Assembly: GCF_016735115.1 (NCBI RefSeq)
Contig: NZ_JAERQJ010000002.1
Location: forward strand, 496,001 to 560,000
DNA from: Aquimarina mytili
GTDB taxonomy: Bacteria; Bacteroidota; Bacteroidia; Flavobacteriales; Flavobacteriaceae
Reading direction: 5' to 3'
DNA length: 64,000 nt
The position numbers and the translations under genes are program-made. The notes below the pieces were generated by a model. It was not told where the DNA came from. It made no database searches and saw nothing but the letters and a program-made list of their open reading frames with translations. Position 1 is the stretch's first letter. Every line of letters starts with the position of its first letter. Of the stretch, positions 43,196 to 50,370 are shown in pieces.

Positions 43196-44356
43196 TTAAT
43201 TCGAAGAAGTGTTAGCTTTTAACGCATCTGTCAACGGAATTGATTCATTATTGCGAAAAGCTACAACAAAGCTAGAATCAAATCCTTTGCCCACAGCAAT
43301 TTCTTTTAATTCTTGTATTAGCGTGTAGTTAGGAGTGCTTCCGAAGTAATATTTATATAGATCTCCAATTTTAATTTTTGACAATTGATCTAAGCCATTA
43401 AAATTAAATGGTTGAAGCTCTATATCGGTTGAACCTGCGGCAATTTGAACTTTAAATGTTATATCTTCATACACTTTATCACCTTCCATTTCGGCAGTTA
43501 CATTACCGGCTTCTTGTGGAGTTTCGGGTTTTGGCACAAAATATATTGCATCAAGACTTTCTTTGTAATCGACAATAGAGGTCGTAATTGACTTTGCCAT
43601 ATCGTCTTGCCCTTTTTTTGAATTAAGATACTTTCCTTCACTATTATTAGTAAGAAAACCAAGTTCTATTAAAACACTCGGCATATATGTTTGATGTAAT
43701 ACAACAAAACCAGCTTGTTTAACTCCTCTACTCTTTCTTTCTAATGACTTTTTAAATCTGTTTTGAACAAAACTAGCGAGCGTCAGACTTTGATCCAGAT
43801 ATTCTTCCTGCATTAGTGTTAATCCAATTATCGACTCTGGAGAGTTTGGATCGAAACCATCATAATTAGCTTCATAATTATCCTCTAAAAGGATTACAGA
43901 GTTTTCATTTTTGGCTACATTAAAATTTTCATCATTAGCATGCAATCCAAGTACAAAAGTTTCAGTACCATAAGCCTGAGATCTATGAGAATTACAATGT
44001 ACAGATACAAATAAGTCTGCGTTGGCTTTATTTGCTATTCTACCTCGTTCATGCAATTCGATAAATTCATCTGTTTTTCGAGTATACACTACTTTAAATC
44101 TTGGATCTTTCTCTAAAGTAGCCCCTACAGATAGGACTACATTAAGTGCTATTTCTTTCTCTTTATATCCATTACCTCTATTACCAGAATCATGTCCACC
44201 ATGTCCGGCATCCAAAACAACTACAAACTTTTCTTTCTCTTGCGAAAAAGCTGAAGTAGTAACGGTAGAAATTAAAAAAAATAAGCCCGTAAGGAAAATA
44301 CCATATCCAATATTCCGTCTTCTCATGTGTCTATTCAATTTTTCTCCAATAATCAT
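43196..44356 (-). CDS. N-acetylmuramoyl-L-alanine amidase (Amidase_3)
   Basis: This 386-residue exported cell-wall amidase has zinc-site motifs VVLDAGHGGHDSGNRG (His) and KEKEIALNV (Glu), LFVSVHCNSHRSQAYGTETF (His), and VLIELGFLTNNSEGKYLN (catalytic Glu). The C-terminus (about 290-386) has a segment after AEMEGDKVYEDITFKVQIAAGS that looks SPOR-like and may bind denuded glycan. ATG 44326 (MRRRNIGYG with a clean signal peptide) is an equally good start and may be the true one. It is divergent from lptD. Confidence 0.92.
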   Translation of the reverse strand: MIIGEKLNRHMRRRNIGYGIFLTGLFFLISTVTTSAFSQEKEKFVVVLDAGHGGHDSGNRGNGYKEKEIALNVVLSVGATLEKDPRFKVVYTRKTDEFIELHERGRIANKANADLFVSVHCNSHRSQAYGTETFVLGLHANDENFNVAKNENSVILLEDNYEANYDGFDPNSPESIIGLTLMQEEYLDQSLTLASFVQNRFKKSLERKSRGVKQAGFVVLHQTYMPSVLIELGFLTNNSEGKYLNSKKGQDDMAKSITTSIVDYKESLDAIYFVPKPETPQEAGNVTAEMEGDKVYEDITFKVQIAAGSTDIELQPFNFNGLDQLSKIKIGDLYKYYFGSTPNYTLIQELKEIAVGKGFDSSFVVAFRNNESIPLTDALKANTSSN

Positions 44357-44611
44357 TTACAATCACTTACTAATATGTAACAATTAGCTATTTTTTTAGT
44401 TTAATACTATGCATTAGTTAAATAATTTGACTACTAATTTGAAACATTCCCTAAATATTTCAGTATTTAATAACAACTTAAAAGTAGTAAGATTATGATT
44501 TATAAAACATATACATACCCTCTTCGTTTAAATGGCTTTAGAGTTATACGATCAACATATTTTTTTATTTTTTCATCAATTGCAATCTAAGCACAAAAAA
44601 TATATGTAATT

Positions 44612-47389
44612 TTGGCACTTCAAAAACTAAGCCATAGTTTTACAAAAATAGGATTTAAACCATTGCAAACAACGGTACGCTACATACTTTATTCACTAAG
44701 TTTTTCACTGTTTTGTATTTGTCAAATTACTGCGCAAGAAACAAACAAGACTACAGAGGTACCCATTCCTGCACAGAAAGATAGTATCACTACAGCCAAT
44801 GAAATCAAAGTTGATCCTGAGCAACTATTAAACGAAAAAGCCCAGGATACAACAAAAAAAGACACGTTAGCACCAGAACCACAATTACTTACCGATAAAG
44901 TTGATTATAAAGCTACAGACTATATGCGATTAAGTCGTAGAGAAAATAAAATGTATCTCTATAATCAAGCAGAAATCATTTATGGTGATATGCAGATCAA
45001 TGCAGGATCCATTATTGTGGATAATGAGAAAAATGAAGTATATGCCTATGGAATTAAAGACTCTTTAGGCGAGTACACCCAACCACCAATTTTTAAACAG
45101 GCACAAAATGTTGTAGAACCAGATTCCATTCGTTTTAATTTTGATACTGAAAAAGCATTAATATTTAACTCTAGAACCGAACAAAACGGGTTTAAAATCA
45201 AAAATGAAGTATCAAAACGTGAAAATGATTCTGTTATTTACATGAAAAATGTAAAATTCACTACTTCTGAAAATATCGAAGATCCAGAATATTATTTCTA
45301 TGCACGCAGGATTAAGTTTGTTCCTAAAAAGAAAATTGTAACTGGCCTGGTAAATATGTTTATTGCTGATGTTCCAACACCTCTTGGGTTGCCATTTGGG
45401 TATTTTCCATTAACAGAGGACAGAACATCAGGGTTTATTATTCCCAATCCCGGAGAAGAAAGTAGACGAGGGTATTTTCTTCAAAATGGTGGATATTATT
45501 TTGCCATTAGCGACTATGTAGATTTAACACTTCTTGGAGACTATTACACCAATGGTAGTTATACTTTTGCTGTAGAATCTGCCTATGCCCTACGATATAG
45601 GTTTAGGGGTAATCTTAGATTTAGATTTGAAAATAATTTACAAAGTGAAAGAGGTTTCCCTGATTTTTCAAGAACTACAACCTATAATATACAATGGACC
45701 CACAGTCAGGATGCTAAAGCAAATCCAAACTCCCGATTTTCGGCTTCTGTTAACTTTGGTAGTAGCGATTTTTTTCAACAATCCACGAATCAACTGAATA
45801 CCGGTAATTTTTTGAATAATCAGATTAGTTCATCGATATCGTATGCCCGAACATTTCAAGGTGACCCACAAGTTAATTTCAATCTGGCAGCAACTCATAA
45901 CTCTAATACCAATACAGGTATTGTTAACCTATCTTTACCTAATGTAAATGCTAGTGTATCAAGAATATTTCCTTTTGCACCAAAAGTTGGTGTTAAAAAA
46001 GGAATTATACATAACATAAATACACAATATAATTTTAGAGGAGAAAACAGGATCACAACTGATGATGATGCTCTTTTTTCTTCTGAAATGTTTGAAGATT
46101 CTCGAATAGGAATGCAACATTCAATTCCGTTAAGTACGAATTTTAAAATACTAAAATATCTAAGTGCCACTGCTGGGACAAATTTTCAGGAAAACTGGGT
46201 TTTTGAAACTATAAAACAAACTTATGATTCTACAGCAAATGAAGGAGCCGGTGAAGTTGTTAGAGATACAATAACAGGTTTTGATACCTATAGAACGTAT
46301 AATTTTAGCGCAAGTTTAGGAACAACGATTTATGGTACTTTCAATTTTAAAAAAGGGAAAAGAATACAGGCTATTCGCCATACAATGAGGCCATCGGTAA
46401 GCTATAGTATTAACCCGGCTTTTGATCAATTTTATGACACCTATACGGTTACTGACAATCCTAACACCACAGATATTGATGAAACCGAAGTCGTGGAATA
46501 TTCTAGATTCGAAGGTGGTTTTTTTGGTGCTCCAAGTAATGTATTTTCAAGCAGTATCGGATTTTCTTTGAGTAATAATATAGAAATGAAGGTAAAAAGT
46601 AGGGATACTACAGCAACCGAACCTAAAAAAATCACATTATTAAATAACCTTAATTTTAGTACTGCCTACAATATTGCCGGAGATTCTTTAAAACTAAGTC
46701 CTTTATCCATTAGTGGTAATATCCCCATTATACAGAATAAATTAGACATAAATTTCAATGCACAATTAGACCCTTATGCACTTGATAATAACAATCGTAA
46801 AATTGATGTCTGGAATATAGACAATGGCGGTAGTTTATTTAGGCTTACAAGAGCTAGTGCTAATTTTGGATATTCATTTTCAAACACCGATTTTGAAAAA
46901 GGAGCGGTTAACGAGGATCCCCTAGAAAACCAAAACTTTAGAAACGAAGGAAGACCTGATAATCTTTTTGGTGCCGGAACTGATTTTAGAGAAGCGCAAT
47001 CTTTTGTTCGAGATAAAGAAAAGAAATCGGATAAAGATGTTAAAAACTATAACTATAAAATACCCTGGTCATTACGATTGGCCTATAATGTGAATTATAG
47101 TAATAATGCCAGGCAAAATGAAATATCTTCCCATTCTATTCAATTTTCTGGAGATGTAGAACTTGCCCCCAGATGGTCTGTAGGCGTTTCGTCTGGTTAT
47201 GACCTTAAAAACCCTGGATTTACATTTACCAACTTAAGATTTCAACGGGATTTAGAAAGTTGGACAATGAGTTTTAATTGGATTCCCTTTAGTGAAAGAA
47301 CATCCTGGAATTTCTTCATAGGTATTAAATCATCTGTACTTAGTGATATTAAATATGATAAACGAAGAGAACCGGACAGACAATTATAA
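44612..47389 (+). CDS. lptD: LPS-assembly protein LptD homologue
   Basis: This roughly 925-residue outer-membrane beta-barrel protein completes LPS insertion. A hydrophobic signal (LYSLSFSLFCICQITAQ) precedes an acidic linker and an OstA-like jellyroll (RRENKMYLYNQAEIIYGDMQINAGSIIVDNEKNEVYAYG). The conserved PTPLGLPFGYFPLTEDRTSGFIIP block marks the start of the barrel. The reading begins with TTG (44612); no in-frame ATG precedes the signal region, and another TTG at 44663 is possible, so the start is uncertain. Confidence 0.9.
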   Translation: MALQKLSHSFTKIGFKPLQTTVRYILYSLSFSLFCICQITAQETNKTTEVPIPAQKDSITTANEIKVDPEQLLNEKAQDTTKKDTLAPEPQLLTDKVDYKATDYMRLSRRENKMYLYNQAEIIYGDMQINAGSIIVDNEKNEVYAYGIKDSLGEYTQPPIFKQAQNVVEPDSIRFNFDTEKALIFNSRTEQNGFKIKNEVSKRENDSVIYMKNVKFTTSENIEDPEYYFYARRIKFVPKKKIVTGLVNMFIADVPTPLGLPFGYFPLTEDRTSGFIIPNPGEESRRGYFLQNGGYYFAISDYVDLTLLGDYYTNGSYTFAVESAYALRYRFRGNLRFRFENNLQSERGFPDFSRTTTYNIQWTHSQDAKANPNSRFSASVNFGSSDFFQQSTNQLNTGNFLNNQISSSISYARTFQGDPQVNFNLAATHNSNTNTGIVNLSLPNVNASVSRIFPFAPKVGVKKGIIHNINTQYNFRGENRITTDDDALFSSEMFEDSRIGMQHSIPLSTNFKILKYLSATAGTNFQENWVFETIKQTYDSTANEGAGEVVRDTITGFDTYRTYNFSASLGTTIYGTFNFKKGKRIQAIRHTMRPSVSYSINPAFDQFYDTYTVTDNPNTTDIDETEVVEYSRFEGGFFGAPSNVFSSSIGFSLSNNIEMKVKSRDTTATEPKKITLLNNLNFSTAYNIAGDSLKLSPLSISGNIPIIQNKLDINFNAQLDPYALDNNNRKIDVWNIDNGGSLFRLTRASANFGYSFSNTDFEKGAVNEDPLENQNFRNEGRPDNLFGAGTDFREAQSFVRDKEKKSDKDVKNYNYKIPWSLRLAYNVNYSNNARQNEISSHSIQFSGDVELAPRWSVGVSSGYDLKNPGFTFTNLRFQRDLESWTMSFNWIPFSERTSWNFFIGIKSSVLSDIKYDKRREPDRQL

Positions 47390-47480
47390 TTGCTAATTGG
47401 ATTAACGAGAGTTTGACTCCATTGAAAAGTTCGGGATCAGGTTTGAGAAAATTATAAATTAATTATAAAATATACTTCGC

Positions 47481-47861
47481 ATGAAAAAAATTATAACGAC
47501 ATCAAAAGCCCCTGCGCCTATTGGTCCTTATAGCCAGGCTATTTTAAACGGAAATACGCTTTATACTTCTGGTCAGGTAGCTATTAATCCTACTACAGGA
47601 GATTTGGTTCTTGATGATATCAAAACCGAAACAGAACAGGTAATGCAAAATCTTAAAGCAATTCTGGATGAAGTAGGTATGACATTCGAAAATGTGATTA
47701 AAACAACGATTTTTCTTAGCGACATGAATAATTTTGCCTTGGTAAATGAGGTTTATGGAAAATATTTTAATGAAGATACTGCACCTGCAAGAGAGACTGT
47801 CGCTGTAGCTGCATTACCAAAATTTGTTAATGTTGAAATTTCTGTGATTGCGGTACAGTAG
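47481..47861 (+). CDS. ridA: RidA-family enamine/imine deaminase
   Basis: This 126-residue protein of the RidA/YjgF/UK114 family hydrolyses reactive 2-aminoacrylate-type intermediates. It has SKAPAPIGPYSQAILNGNTLYTSGQVAINP, MQNLKAILDEVGMTFENVIKTTIFLSDMNNFALVNEVYG, and the catalytic-Arg block APARETVAVAALPKFVNVEISVIA. The length is typical. It is followed by a terminator. Confidence 0.96.
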   Translation: MKKIITTSKAPAPIGPYSQAILNGNTLYTSGQVAINPTTGDLVLDDIKTETEQVMQNLKAILDEVGMTFENVIKTTIFLSDMNNFALVNEVYGKYFNEDTAPARETVAVAALPKFVNVEISVIAVQ

Positions 47862-47886
47862 AAAATCATATTTATATAGAACACAA

Positions 47887-47910
47887 AACCCTGAGACAAA
47901 TCTCAGGGTT
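47887..47910 (+). terminator. Terminator of ridA
   Basis: A 10-bp perfect stem (AACCCTGAGA/TCTCAGGGTT) with a CAAA loop lies 25 bp after the ridA stop. A modest T-rich tail follows. Confidence 0.75.
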
Positions 47911-48099
47911 CTGTATTTCTAAAAACTTAAATTATCTCGCAATACTTTCGATATAAAACACAATTCTACAAAGCATCATTTACACCTGCAAAAATCACAA
48001 AATCAAATACTTACGTAAAATATTTTCATAACAATCACGTTAATACAATGCAAACCTGTGACTTAGCCAAAAATATTATGGTTGTTAAAACTCACTTTT

Positions 48100-48137
48100 A
48101 TCGATCTTTTCATGATATGAAAAGATCGATTTTTTTA
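48100..48137 (+). terminator. Orphan rho-independent terminator
   Basis: A 14-bp perfect stem (ATCGATCTTTTCAT/ATGAAAAGATCGAT) with a 3-nt GAT centre is followed by TTTTTTT on the plus strand. No CDS ends nearby after ridA, which has its own terminator about 200 bp upstream. Confidence 0.75.
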
Positions 48138-48180
48138 TTCTCCCCTTATATAATTAGCAGGTAATTTCTTTTAGAATTTC

Positions 48181-48274
48181 AAGTATAATACTTATAATTT
48201 TCAATATTTCGACATAAGCACCTCTATATTTTATTGAAAATCACATTTTGAAAGCATCAGTAAAATAAGTACTT
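48181..48274 (+). promoter_or_regulatory. Candidate enhancer (UAS) palindromes for the sigma-54 promoter
   Basis: Three inverted repeats lie 20-115 bp upstream of the -24 box. AAGTAT-A-ATACTT is at 48181-48193. ATTTTCAATA at 48197-48206 pairs with TATTGAAAAT at 48232-48241. AAGTACTT is at 48267-48274. Sigma-54 promoters need an upstream activator, and the first two fall at the usual distance. Confidence 0.4.
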
Positions 48275-48293
48275 CACAAGCTTTTTCGTTTTT

Positions 48294-48309
48294 TGGCACG
48301 GCAATTGTT
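48294..48309 (+). promoter_or_regulatory. Sigma-54 (RpoN) type -24/-12 promoter
   Basis: TGGCACG-GCAA-TTGTT matches the sigma-54 consensus TGGCACG-N4-TTGCW at all positions but one (the C of the -12 GC is T). GG is at 48295-48296, and the spacing to the -12 region is exact. Transcription should start near 48320, about 34 nt before the small ORF. Confidence 0.65.
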
Positions 48310-48353
48310 TATACTATACCAAACAAGAAACAAACATTTTAAAATTATATCTT

Positions 48354-48452
48354 ATGAAAACTTATTACATTACATTCGGATTTAACTTTGAGCCAATTAT
48401 TAACTTTTTAAAAGAACTTCCTGCATCTTGTAGTTATGCAATACATAGATAA
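48354..48452 (+). CDS. Possible small ORF of 32 residues
   Basis: ATG at 48354, after an AT-rich leader, encodes MKTYYITFGFNFEPIINFL, then KELPASCSYAIHR and TAA. It is amphipathic to hydrophobic in the first 19 residues and has one Cys. It lies about 34 nt after the predicted sigma-54 start site, and its 3' end lies in a hairpin. No homologue is recognised. It could be a bioactive peptide or merely a chance ORF in a small RNA. Confidence 0.4.
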   Translation: MKTYYITFGFNFEPIINFLKELPASCSYAIHR

Positions 48453-48500
48453 AATCTAATGCAGGAAATAACAATCCATTATAGGATTGGGACAGTGTGG

Positions 48501-48530
48501 AAAAAGCGAGGTGAAATCATCTCGCTTTTT
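48501..48530 (+). terminator. Terminator of the small sigma-54 transcript
   Basis: AAAAAGCGAG and CTCGCTTTTT form a 10-bp stem that can extend by GTGA/TCAT pairs (one G-T), followed by GGTTTT. It works best on the plus strand. Confidence 0.75.
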
Positions 48531-48622
48531 GGTTTTATAAATAGCATATATATAATCCGAGATATAGCTAATGAGCGACTCTTTCAAGAAAAAATAAATT
48601 CATATTTAATCTAATATCAAAT

Positions 48623-49096
48623 TTACAGTTCTAAAACTTTACCATACTCACAATCGTATGCAAGGCCTTTGGAGTAGCTTGTTTTTGTAATAACATCCAT
48701 AATTAAATATGGTTTGTTTCTTATATGTATAATTGCTTGCTCTTCTTTCCAATTGATATGTACATCTTCTTTTTTCAGATTTCTAATATAACTATAACGA
48801 CTAACCAATGTAGGAGGTAATGGTACTTCCTTCTTATTCTTAGATGTCTTATCGGTACTAAAATCTATAGATTTTGGATCGACTACGGTGCACAAATAAC
48901 CTTCAAAATCAATTGCTTCTTTATCAGAACGTAACATATATGCCCATACGGAATATGTATATTCTTCTATTATAAGCGTTCTTCCTGTTGTAGGATTTGT
49001 AGAAGTCAAAAACAGATTATTTTCTGTTTTTTTGGAATTTTCTTTGGTATGCGAAGAAAATAACCCGTCAAATACGGATAAAAATAAAGTTTTCAT
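48623..49096 (-). CDS. Hypothetical protein
   Basis: This is a 157-residue protein starting MKTLFLSVFDGLFSSHTKENSKK. It is not a clear signal peptide. Landmarks are TNPTTGRTLIIEEYTYSVWAYMLRSDKEAIDFEGYLCTVVDPKSIDF and PTLVSRYSYIRNLKKEDVHINWKEEQAIIHIRNKPYLIMDV. I recognise no family. Its promoter region holds two TTTTGGGG runs and the palindrome at 49220-49237, so it may be separately regulated. Confidence 0.65.
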   Translation of the reverse strand: MKTLFLSVFDGLFSSHTKENSKKTENNLFLTSTNPTTGRTLIIEEYTYSVWAYMLRSDKEAIDFEGYLCTVVDPKSIDFSTDKTSKNKKEVPLPPTLVSRYSYIRNLKKEDVHINWKEEQAIIHIRNKPYLIMDVITKTSYSKGLAYDCEYGKVLEL

Positions 49097-49190
49097 TTTG
49101 GGGCAATCATTTTGGGGTTCTTACTATTCTTTATGCCATTTCTTCAAACAACATATACTTTAAATTGCGAATCTAAGAATTTGTTTCTAC

Positions 49191-49237
49191 ACCTAATCGG
49201 GGGTTTAACTCCAAATCAAAAGGGGTATTTACCCCTT
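49191..49237. promoter_or_regulatory. G/C-run inverted repeat between pfkA and the 48623 gene
   Basis: AAGGGGTA-TT-TACCCCTT (49220-49237) is a perfect inverted repeat with an 8-bp arm. Just before it is ACCTAATCGGGGGTTTAACTCC-like sequence (49191-49212). It may be an operator for the 48623-49096 gene or a weak pfkA terminator. A similar GGGTTAAACACCTA run is at 58705-58718. Confidence 0.4.
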
Positions 49238-49279
49238 AATATATAATATTTGATTATTGCCTACTTTTTCGAAATATAC

Positions 49280-50266
49280 TTATGTAGAAAGGATATCTGA
49301 AATACGTAGAAGTTCTCTGTTGATACCATGATCTTCTTTTAATCCTACATCAAAAGTAGTTGCAGAAATTTCATTATTAATAATACCTACCATCACATTT
49401 TTTTCTCCATCCAATAATAACTCTACTGCTTTAACGCAAAGTCTACTTGCCAACGTTCTATCAAAACATGTTGGAGAACCACCTCGTTGCATATGTCCTA
49501 ATACAGTTACTCGCACATCATAATCTGGTAAATTATCAGTAACATAATCTGCAAGTTCGTATACATTTTTACCTATTTTGTCTCCTTCGCTAACGACAAC
49601 AATACTTGAAGATTTTCCAGATCTTTTACTACGTTTAAGTGATTCTAACAACCGATCAAGTCCTAAGTTTTCTTCAGGGATTAATATTTCTTCTGCACCA
49701 GCACCAACACCGGTATTAAGAGCTATAAAACCTGCATCTCGTCCCATAACTTCTATAAAGAATAATCGATCATGTGAGCTTGCTGTATCTCTTATTTTAT
49801 CTATTGCATTAATAACAGTGTTTAATGCAGTATCATATCCTATCGTATAATTTGTACCTGCAATATCATTGTCTATGGTACCAGGCACGCCAATTATCGG
49901 AATATCATATTCTTTACTAAAAATCTCGCCTCCTCTAAAAGTTCCATCTCCACCGATAAGCACCATAGCATCTACTTCGAGCTTTTTAAGATGTTCTGCT
50001 GCTTTTTTTCTGCCTTCTACAGTTCTAAAATCTTTTGATCGTGCAGATTTAAGAATTGTTCCTCCCCTGCTTATAATATTTCTTACACTACGAGCATTTA
50101 GTATGCAGTGATCCCCTTCTATCATTCCTTGATATCCTCTATAAAAACCTATGCATTTTACATTATAATATGCACAAGCCCTTGCCACCGCACGTATAGC
50201 GGCATTCATACCAGGAGAATCCCCTCCAGAAGTCATAACACCAATTGTTCTAATTTCTTTTGCCAT
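49280..50266 (-). CDS. pfkA: ATP-dependent 6-phosphofructokinase
   Basis: This 328-residue glycolytic enzyme phosphorylates fructose 6-phosphate. Visible are the start VMTSGGDSPGMNAAIRAVAR, the ATP-site GGDGTFRGG (GGDG rather than the GGDD of PPi-dependent enzymes), GVPGTIDNDIAGTNYTIGYDTA with the catalytic Asp, IEVMGRDAG, and HMQRGGSPTCFDR. The length is usual. No gapA or fba is adjacent. Confidence 0.97.
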   Translation of the reverse strand: MAKEIRTIGVMTSGGDSPGMNAAIRAVARACAYYNVKCIGFYRGYQGMIEGDHCILNARSVRNIISRGGTILKSARSKDFRTVEGRKKAAEHLKKLEVDAMVLIGGDGTFRGGEIFSKEYDIPIIGVPGTIDNDIAGTNYTIGYDTALNTVINAIDKIRDTASSHDRLFFIEVMGRDAGFIALNTGVGAGAEEILIPEENLGLDRLLESLKRSKRSGKSSSIVVVSEGDKIGKNVYELADYVTDNLPDYDVRVTVLGHMQRGGSPTCFDRTLASRLCVKAVELLLDGEKNVMVGIINNEISATTFDVGLKEDHGINRELLRISDILST

Positions 50267-50303
50267 GTAATTTTGTTGTTTAGTTTGTTATTAAAACATA
50301 TGG

Positions 50304-50323
50304 ATCCCGGCATAAACCGGGAT
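50304..50323. repeat. REP-like hairpin ATCCCGG/CCGGGAT
   Basis: ATCCCGG-CATAAA-CCGGGAT is followed by GACGAG, downstream of tamB and upstream of pfkA. The CCGGGATGACG form recurs in intergenic regions of many unrelated bacteria as a dispersed element. In an AT-rich genome this G+C island stands out. Confidence 0.5.
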
Positions 50324-50370
50324 GACGAGAACTGCAATTCATAAATAACTATCAAATATTTATGAATGAA

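Larger units (their letters stand above)
48320..48535 (+). ncRNA. Putative small structured transcript (about 210 nt)
   Basis: This is inferred to run from the sigma-54 promoter to the terminator at 48501-48530. It contains a 9-bp stem TTCCTGCAT/ATGCAGGAA (48418-48426 with 48459-48467), a 6-bp stem CAATCC/GGATTG (48472-48489), and the terminator hairpin. The first stem spans the 3' end of the small ORF, including its stop codon in the loop. It may be a dual-function RNA, a peptide mRNA or a regulatory RNA; I know no matching family. Confidence 0.45.
47911..48622. other. Intergenic region with two hairpin terminators and a sigma-54-type promoter
   Basis: This is a 712-bp stretch between ridA and the 48623-49096 gene without any ORF above 60 residues. 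It contains, in order, an AT-rich segment with no clear gene, a plus-strand hairpin with a T-run at 48100-48137, several palindromes, a strong sigma-54-like promoter at 48294-48309, a 32-residue ORF at 48354-48452, and a second plus-strand terminator at 48501-48530. I read the right half as one small transcription unit. The left half (47911-48099) ends in an orphan terminator and may hold a small RNA, but no promoter is evident. Confidence 0.6.

Noticed and set aside
44612..44624. TTGGCAC resembling a sigma-54 -24 box at the start of lptD
   Set aside because: There is no TTGC-like -12 box at the required spacing, and the site lies inside the likely coding start.
48048..48164. 38-residue ORF (MQTCDLAKN...) in the gap after ridA
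   Set aside because: It reads straight through a strong terminator hairpin and its T-run, and has no plausible leader or composition.
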